Assembly (NCBI GenBank): GCA_018434325.1
Contig: JAHDPO010000020.1
Coordinates: forward strand, 1-63,615
Source of the DNA: Clostridia bacterium
Lineage (GTDB): Bacteria; Bacillota; Peptococcia; DRI-13; UBA5745
Reading direction: 5' to 3'
DNA: 63,615 nucleotides
Positions 61,088-63,615 of this stretch are shown here, one piece after another. The notes under the pieces were generated by a model, which was not told where the DNA came from, did no database searches, and was given only the letters and a program-made list of their open reading frames with translations. The position numbers were made by a program, and so were the translations under genes. How positions within the stretch are numbered: position 1 is the first letter of the stretch; each line of letters begins with the position of its first letter.

Positions 61088-63241
61088 GTGAGACCGGTGG
61101 CCGAATTCTTTGCATCTATACAAGAATACATTGAGGTCTTGCTGGAGCTGGTGGACCGCCGGCTGGAGCTTTTAGAAGGACGGCAGCTGGTGGATTCAAC
61201 GGGGCAGCTGGCAGCTCTGGAGCTGGCAGATCAATTGGAGCAGAGAATCCGCCGGCGCTGCGAGGCTACGGTGGAAGCTGGTGGAGCCGCTCCCCTGGAG
61301 TATCTTTTTCGCACCTTTAGCTTGACGGCTTTTGAACGGCACTGTGTCTATATGGCTTTAGCCTCCGAGCTGGACAGTTCCTATGGAGGGCGATATGGGG
61401 CCCTTCAGGCCGATGGCGGCCGGCTGCCCAGCTTGGATCTCTGTCTCAGAACCTTTACCGGCGGCAGGGCTGACCGCACTGTGCTGCTGGCCCGCTGGCG
61501 GGAGAGGGAAGAAGGGCTTACCTGCTTTTTCCGCTCCGGACATCGGGGGGCGGAGCAGCAGAGCGACCTGAATCCCGGCCTTAAGCTGGATCGCCGTATT
61601 GTGGATTTCCTATTCAATTATCTGAGCCCGGACCCCGCATTGGAGGGCGTGGCGGAGATCTTCTGGCCCAATGAGGCCGAGCTGGCGCCGCTGGTGCTTT
61701 ATGAAGGACTGCTGGAACAGATGGCGGACTATGCCCGGCGGCTGCCGGCAGAAACGCCTTTGCTCTTTTACTTGAAGGGTGAGCCCGGTTCGGGGCGGCG
61801 CACGCTGGCCAGGCATTTCAGCCAGAATGAGGAGCAGCCGCTGCTGCTGGCAGATTTGCCGGCCCTCTTCCAATGCGGCGCAACCTGGGGGGAGGCCCTG
61901 ATGCCCGTGTGCCGGGAGGCGGCGATCCGGCAGGCTGCCCTGGCCTTCAGCGGCTTTGAGAAGCTGCTGGACGGGGAGGAGACGGCCCCGGCCTGTTCCG
62001 CTGCCGGAGTTGAAGAGCCGGGAAGCAGGCGAAATCACGTCCGCATGCTGCTTGAGCGGGTTGCCCGAGTTACCGGGCGTCTGTTCCTCCTTTCCACCAT
62101 CCCCTGGCAGCCGGAAACGCCCTGCAAGCCTTGGCAGCGGGTGGAGCTGGAGCTGGAGCTGCCGGATACCGCCGGCCGGCTAAGCCTCTGGCAGCATTAT
62201 TTACAGGATGTGCCTCTGGAGGAAGGCATCCGGCTGGAGACACTGGCCGTGAAATTTGCCTTCCAGCCCGGCCAGATCAGTGCCGCCGCCGCAGAATCAC
62301 TGCGCCTGTCCGGCTGGGAGAACAGAGGGATACTGAACGATGAAACGCTCCACCGGGCCTGCCGGGCTCAGCTGTCCCACAGCCTGGGCAAGAAAGCCAG
62401 CCGGGTCAATGCCGCTTATACCTGGGAAGACCTGATCCTGCCGGCGGAGCAAAAGCAGCTGCTGCAAAATGCCTGTGCCCAGGTGGAATACCGGCACCGG
62501 GTATACGGCCAGTGGGGCTTTGGCAAAAAAGTAGCCTATGGCCGGGGCTTATCCCTGTTGTTCAGCGGGCCGCCGGGTACCGGCAAGACTATGGCCGCTC
62601 AAGTGATCGCCAACCGGCTGGGCCTTGAACTCTATAAAGTGGATCTCTCCGGCGTTATGTCCAAATATATCGGCGAAACGGAAAAACACCTGGGGGCCGT
62701 ATTTGATGAGGTGAAGAAGAGTCAGAGCATTCTTTTTTTCGACGAGGCTGACGCCCTGTTTGGCAAGCGCTCGGAGACGAAAGATGCTCACGACCGCTAT
62801 GCCAACATTCAAACTTCTTATTTGCTTCAAAAGATCGAGGAATACGAGGGTATCGTTATTTTGGCCAGCAACTTTCTCCAGAATTTTGACGAGGCCTTCA
62901 AGCGCCGGATCAAATTTATCATTGATTTTACTTTGCCCGACCGGGACCGGCGAGAGCAGATTTGGAAGTCTGTCCTGCCGGCGGATTTGCCCAGAGAAGA
63001 GGATATCGATTTTGATTTCCTGGCCCGCAGCTTTGAGATTTCGGGCAGCAGCATCAAAAATATCGCCGTATCCGCGGCCTTTCTGGCAGCGGCCGAGGAG
63101 ACGGCCCTGGGCATGGTTCATCTGCTGCTGGCTGCCCAAGCCGAGCAGAATAAGACGGGAAAAAACCTGAGCCGGGAGGAATTTGGCGAATACTACCACC
63201 AGGTGCAGGCTCACCTAAAATCGAGATTGGGACAGGAGTGA
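61088..63241 (+). CDS. AAA+ ATPase, Afp15-like, downstream copy
   Basis: A 717-residue paralogue of the protein at 28476. It starts at GTG with GGAG upstream. The first half has a degenerate P-loop GEPGSGRRT near residue 230. The second has Walker A GPPGTGKT near 490, Walker B ILFFDEADALFGKR, sensor 1 VILASNFLQNFDEAF and RR(I/L)KFIIDF. The block MAAQVIANRLGLELYKVDLSGVMSKYIGETEKHL nearly matches the upstream copy. Two such ATPases bracketing one locus suggests distinct roles, for example particle assembly and membrane-complex or cargo loading. Confidence 0.88.
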   Translation: MRPVAEFFASIQEYIEVLLELVDRRLELLEGRQLVDSTGQLAALELADQLEQRIRRRCEATVEAGGAAPLEYLFRTFSLTAFERHCVYMALASELDSSYGGRYGALQADGGRLPSLDLCLRTFTGGRADRTVLLARWREREEGLTCFFRSGHRGAEQQSDLNPGLKLDRRIVDFLFNYLSPDPALEGVAEIFWPNEAELAPLVLYEGLLEQMADYARRLPAETPLLFYLKGEPGSGRRTLARHFSQNEEQPLLLADLPALFQCGATWGEALMPVCREAAIRQAALAFSGFEKLLDGEETAPACSAAGVEEPGSRRNHVRMLLERVARVTGRLFLLSTIPWQPETPCKPWQRVELELELPDTAGRLSLWQHYLQDVPLEEGIRLETLAVKFAFQPGQISAAAAESLRLSGWENRGILNDETLHRACRAQLSHSLGKKASRVNAAYTWEDLILPAEQKQLLQNACAQVEYRHRVYGQWGFGKKVAYGRGLSLLFSGPPGTGKTMAAQVIANRLGLELYKVDLSGVMSKYIGETEKHLGAVFDEVKKSQSILFFDEADALFGKRSETKDAHDRYANIQTSYLLQKIEEYEGIVILASNFLQNFDEAFKRRIKFIIDFTLPDRDRREQIWKSVLPADLPREEDIDFDFLARSFEISGSSIKNIAVSAAFLAAAEETALGMVHLLLAAQAEQNKTGKNLSREEFGEYYHQVQAHLKSRLGQE

Positions 63242-63246
63242 TCGAT

Positions 63247-63615
63247 ATGCAGAATGCCAGCTACAACGCAAGGCAGATGACGCCGCCGCCTGGGCCGGCG
63301 CCGAGGCCGCCGGGGCAGACGCCGTCCTCCGGGCCGGCGCCGAGGCCGCCGGGGATGACGCCGCCGCCTGGGCCGGCGCCGAGACCGCCGGGGATGACGC
63401 CGCCCTCCGGGCCGGCGCCGAGGCCGCCGGGGATGACGCCGCCCTCCGGGCCGGCTCCAAGGCCGCCGGGAATGACGCCGCCCTCCGGGCCGGCGCCGAG
63501 ACCGCCGGGAATGACGCCGCCGCCCTCCGGTCCGGCTCCAAGGCCGCCGGGAATGACGCCGCCCTCCGGGCCGGCGCCGAGGCCGCCGGGGATGACGCCG
63601 CCGCCCTCCGGTCCG
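63247..63615 (+). CDS. Proline-rich tandem-repeat protein, start only (runs off window)
   Basis: ATG at 63247 follows AGGAG and the stop of the ATPase gene by three bases. After MQNASYNARQ the frame is open to the window edge and consists of about eight copies of a 12-14 residue unit of the form PAPRPPGMTPPSG. The repeats are rich in Pro and Arg and likely unstructured; the rest of the protein is unseen. Such a region could be a linker, a cell-wall-spanning stalk, or the N-terminus of a secreted or cargo protein. Coding strand choice is supported by the ribosome site and operon position. Confidence 0.65.
   Translation, partial: MQNASYNARQMTPPPGPAPRPPGQTPSSGPAPRPPGMTPPPGPAPRPPGMTPPSGPAPRPPGMTPPSGPAPRPPGMTPPSGPAPRPPGMTPPPSGPAPRPPGMTPPSGPAPRPPGMTPPPSGP

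Noticed and set aside
59356-61131. 591-codon minus-strand frame opposite the SLH gene
   Set aside because: SLH domains and a signal peptide on the plus strand identify the real gene; the antisense frame has no recognisable motif.

Overview
The window is a GC-rich chromosomal segment that most resembles a spore-forming, S-layer-bearing member of the Bacillota (Clostridia or Negativicutes). The evidence is a GHKL/LytTR two-component pair, a BclA-like collagen protein with a possible sigma-K promoter, an SLH-domain protein, an M55 D-aminopeptidase, and MalT-type and BTAD-type regulators. Family names come from recognising motifs by eye; no database search was run.

Region 1 (1-25,016) is mostly ordinary chromosome. 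It holds a nitroreductase, a frameshifted CDP-alcohol phosphatidyltransferase, a GNAT acetyltransferase, a PPOX-fold protein, a membrane protein of unknown role, sbcD-sbcC, and a marR plus heterodimeric ABC exporter operon. A repeat-rich gap follows, then a collagen-like protein, tRNA-Ser(CGA), a ZIP metal transporter, DppA-like peptidase, tadA, EcsC, a DUF362 ferredoxin-like protein, a MalT/LuxR regulator, a DUF2442 protein and a GHKL/LytTR two-component system.

Region 2 (25,282-63,615, all on the plus strand) is one large contractile injection system (CIS/eCIS, Afp/PVC-like) locus that runs off the right edge. It opens with a MalT-type ATPase fused to a SARP/BTAD activator, an Afp15-like AAA+ ATPase and a charged coiled-coil protein. 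An 855-base non-coding stretch follows, holding a MITE-like element, a cluster of short repeats, and a promoter with three 12-bp-phased direct repeats just upstream of an extended -10. The structural operon then encodes sheath, tube, a zinc-ribbon assembly protein with a probable -1 frameshift extension, a second tube, a 1418-residue repeat-rich protein, LysM tube/baseplate adaptor, gpD-like hub, gpV-like spike, gp25, two baseplate-J-like wedge proteins, a gpI-like protein and an eCIS-associated protein with an Ig-like tail.

After these come genes not expected in a free, released eCIS: a membrane-anchored pseudokinase-like protein, a membrane-anchored MORN-repeat protein, the DUF4255 terminator, a beta-rich protein, a four-TM sensor with HAMP and a catalytically degenerate cyclase domain, an SLH-domain S-layer protein, a second AAA+ ATPase, and the start of a proline-rich tandem-repeat protein. 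My main inference is that this is a CIS tied to the cell envelope and coupled to sensing: the pseudokinase and MORN proteins would form a membrane anchor, the cyclase-like protein a signal receptor, and the SLH protein a cell-wall docking element. No PAAR tip, classical tail fibre or toxin is recognisable, so the payload is unknown or lies outside the window.
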